From Nitzschia sp. DOCU1 (taxonomy: Eukaryota; Bacillariophyta; Bacillariophyceae; Bacillariales; Bacillariaceae), in the NCBI GenBank assembly GCA_951394045.1, contig OX595991.1, positions 620,001-684,000 on the forward strand: DNA of 64,000 bases, in the 5' to 3' direction. The stretch's first letter is position 1. Each line of letters opens with the position of its first letter. The position numbers and the translations under genes are program-made. This document shows, piece after piece, positions 63,120-64,000 of the stretch. The notes under the pieces are model-generated. The model was not told where the DNA came from. It was given only the letters and a program-made list of their open reading frames with translations, and did no database searches.

Positions 63120-64000
63120 ATGAAGATCTATGAGTTTCCTCAATGGAAGTGGGATCACATAATAATGACATCCTACACAGTAAAACAAGTGATCGGCAAA
63201 ACCCATCCGTCGTTGAGAAATCAAACCATGATTCTAAAACAGGTATCACAGAGGCTATTAGCTGATCGAACCTATGATATAGAATTCAATGGATACCTTT
63301 CAAACCACGCGAAACACGCCATTGTAGCGTTGGACCGACTCGAGGCACCCGACGTCCGGATACAAGAGTATTGGGATCAATATACATTGTCGACCCCGTA
63401 TGGTATTTCACTGCATAAGCTAGAGACACCATGGGATTCTGCTGAACCAGCGTCAGCGGAAGATTGGGAGACTTGGAGAGGGAAGAAAGTTGGGTGGCAA
63501 GAAATGGTGAAGTTCCTGGACGAGCAGAACAAGAACAGCAATGACCTAGTTACAGAATATGCTCCTGACTTGCTAGGTGGTATTGCAGGAGCTTTGACTC
63601 ATGGGATCATTCATTTGGGTTGGGGTGTTGATGCCGAAAGTCCATGGATGATTCAAGAAGGGCTTGCATATCTCAACTTCTGTTATCTTCCCGCTTCACC
63701 AGTGCAGTCTAGAGCCATTCAGGAGCCAGATGGGTTGACTTCACTCTTACGCATCGCGAAAGAATATCACGTTCTGAATCTCCAAGAGACATGGGTCGAG
63801 GCTGCCAAATCTAAGTACGACGAAACTTTCCATCCCGAGCTGGTCGAAACAGGATTCCAATGGCAGTTGGCGAAAGTTCTGAAAGAAGCACATCCCATTG
63901 CTACTTCGATTCCCTCTTGGATCCATGATAAACCTTTGGATCAAGTTTACGAAGAATTGTACCGACTGGTGGGGCTACTCTACCTTTCGACTCGAAGTCC
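63120..64000 (+). CDS. Questin-oxidase-like (DUF4243) protein, 5' part, runs off right edge
   Basis: From ATG 63120 the frame is open to the window end (293 codons), with an in-frame stop just upstream (63111-63113). Sequence blocks NGYLSNHAKHAIVALDRL, RIQEYWDQYT, DLLGGIAGALTHGIIHLGWG and EGLAYLNFCYLP match the questin oxidase-like family ('F.G.L.NH..HA..AL..L', then '..LGG..GA.HP.IHLGYG'). In fungi the founding member cleaves an anthraquinone ring by Baeyer-Villiger-type oxidation; in other lineages the role is unknown. His residues in NHAKHA and HGIIHLG are the conserved ones. No targeting peptide is seen. Confidence 0.75.
   Translation, partial: MKIYEFPQWKWDHIIMTSYTVKQVIGKTHPSLRNQTMILKQVSQRLLADRTYDIEFNGYLSNHAKHAIVALDRLEAPDVRIQEYWDQYTLSTPYGISLHKLETPWDSAEPASAEDWETWRGKKVGWQEMVKFLDEQNKNSNDLVTEYAPDLLGGIAGALTHGIIHLGWGVDAESPWMIQEGLAYLNFCYLPASPVQSRAIQEPDGLTSLLRIAKEYHVLNLQETWVEAAKSKYDETFHPELVETGFQWQLAKVLKEAHPIATSIPSWIHDKPLDQVYEELYRLVGLLYLSTRS

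Overview
The window is nuclear DNA from a diatom, most likely a pennate one. Four proteins begin with a signal peptide whose predicted cleavage site is followed by Phe or Trp (AVA|F, VFA|F, VNA|FAP, SAA|W), which is the plastid-import presequence of algae with secondary red plastids. Genes carry zero to three short introns (about 68-105 bp, GT..AG). The gag at the left edge is of the Ty1/copia type common in diatoms, and the gene set (plastid FBPase, cpFtsY, tandem-DOMON cytochrome b561, carbohydrate sulfotransferases) fits. The species is not resolved. I found no convincing rRNA or tRNA gene and no CRISPR array.

Layout. 1-2740: the 5' part of a copia-like LTR retrotransposon on the minus strand, with Gag running off the left edge. 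3250-10350: PPDK, plastid fructose-1,6-bisphosphatase and gamma-glutamyl hydrolase. 10595-18282: one very large gene (about 2539 aa) combining SPRY, a GAT-like helical region, ARM repeats, LRRs, a CHAT protease domain with an intact His/Cys pair, and a STAND-like P-loop NTPase. It looks like an NLR-style receptor or protease and is the strongest candidate here for an undescribed system. 19419-22493: nicotinate phosphoribosyltransferase and a bacterial-type PARG in tandem (NAD salvage and ADP-ribose turnover). 22937-23463: a small plastid-type protein. 23572-26339: a NIT-domain protein kinase interrupted by two adjacent introns of 95 bp each that differ at only four positions, which indicates recent intron duplication.

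26861-37283: plastid citramalate synthase, a membrane SGNH hydrolase, a possible PD-(D/E)XK-like protein, a PDZ/PGPGW membrane protein, and an Mpv17-ACT-ACT fusion. 37284-46003: a gp78/AMFR-like RING-CUE ubiquitin ligase, ribosomal protein S5, a small gene with a possible frameshift, an MSS51-C-like protein and a SUMO-like protein. 46302-55684: two inverted paralogues, each with two sulfotransferase domains, flank a DOMON-cytochrome b561 protein and a PQQ-type sugar dehydrogenase/PKD protein. In one paralogue the first domain has decayed, in the other the second. 56016-61453: a repeat-tailed type I membrane protein, plastid FtsY, and a CD38/ADP-ribosyl-cyclase-like membrane protein. 61454-63119: a gene-free stretch with a 151-bp tandem duplication full of 19-mers and a perfect 17-bp hairpin. 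63120-64000: the start of a questin-oxidase-like gene that runs off the right edge.

Themes: central carbon metabolism around pyruvate and sugar phosphates (PPDK, FBPase, citramalate synthase); NAD/ADP-ribose metabolism (NAPRT, PARG, CD38-like); and sensing or signalling proteins with unusual domain combinations (CHAT-STAND, NIT-kinase, Mpv17-ACT). All functions are inferred from sequence motifs read by eye.
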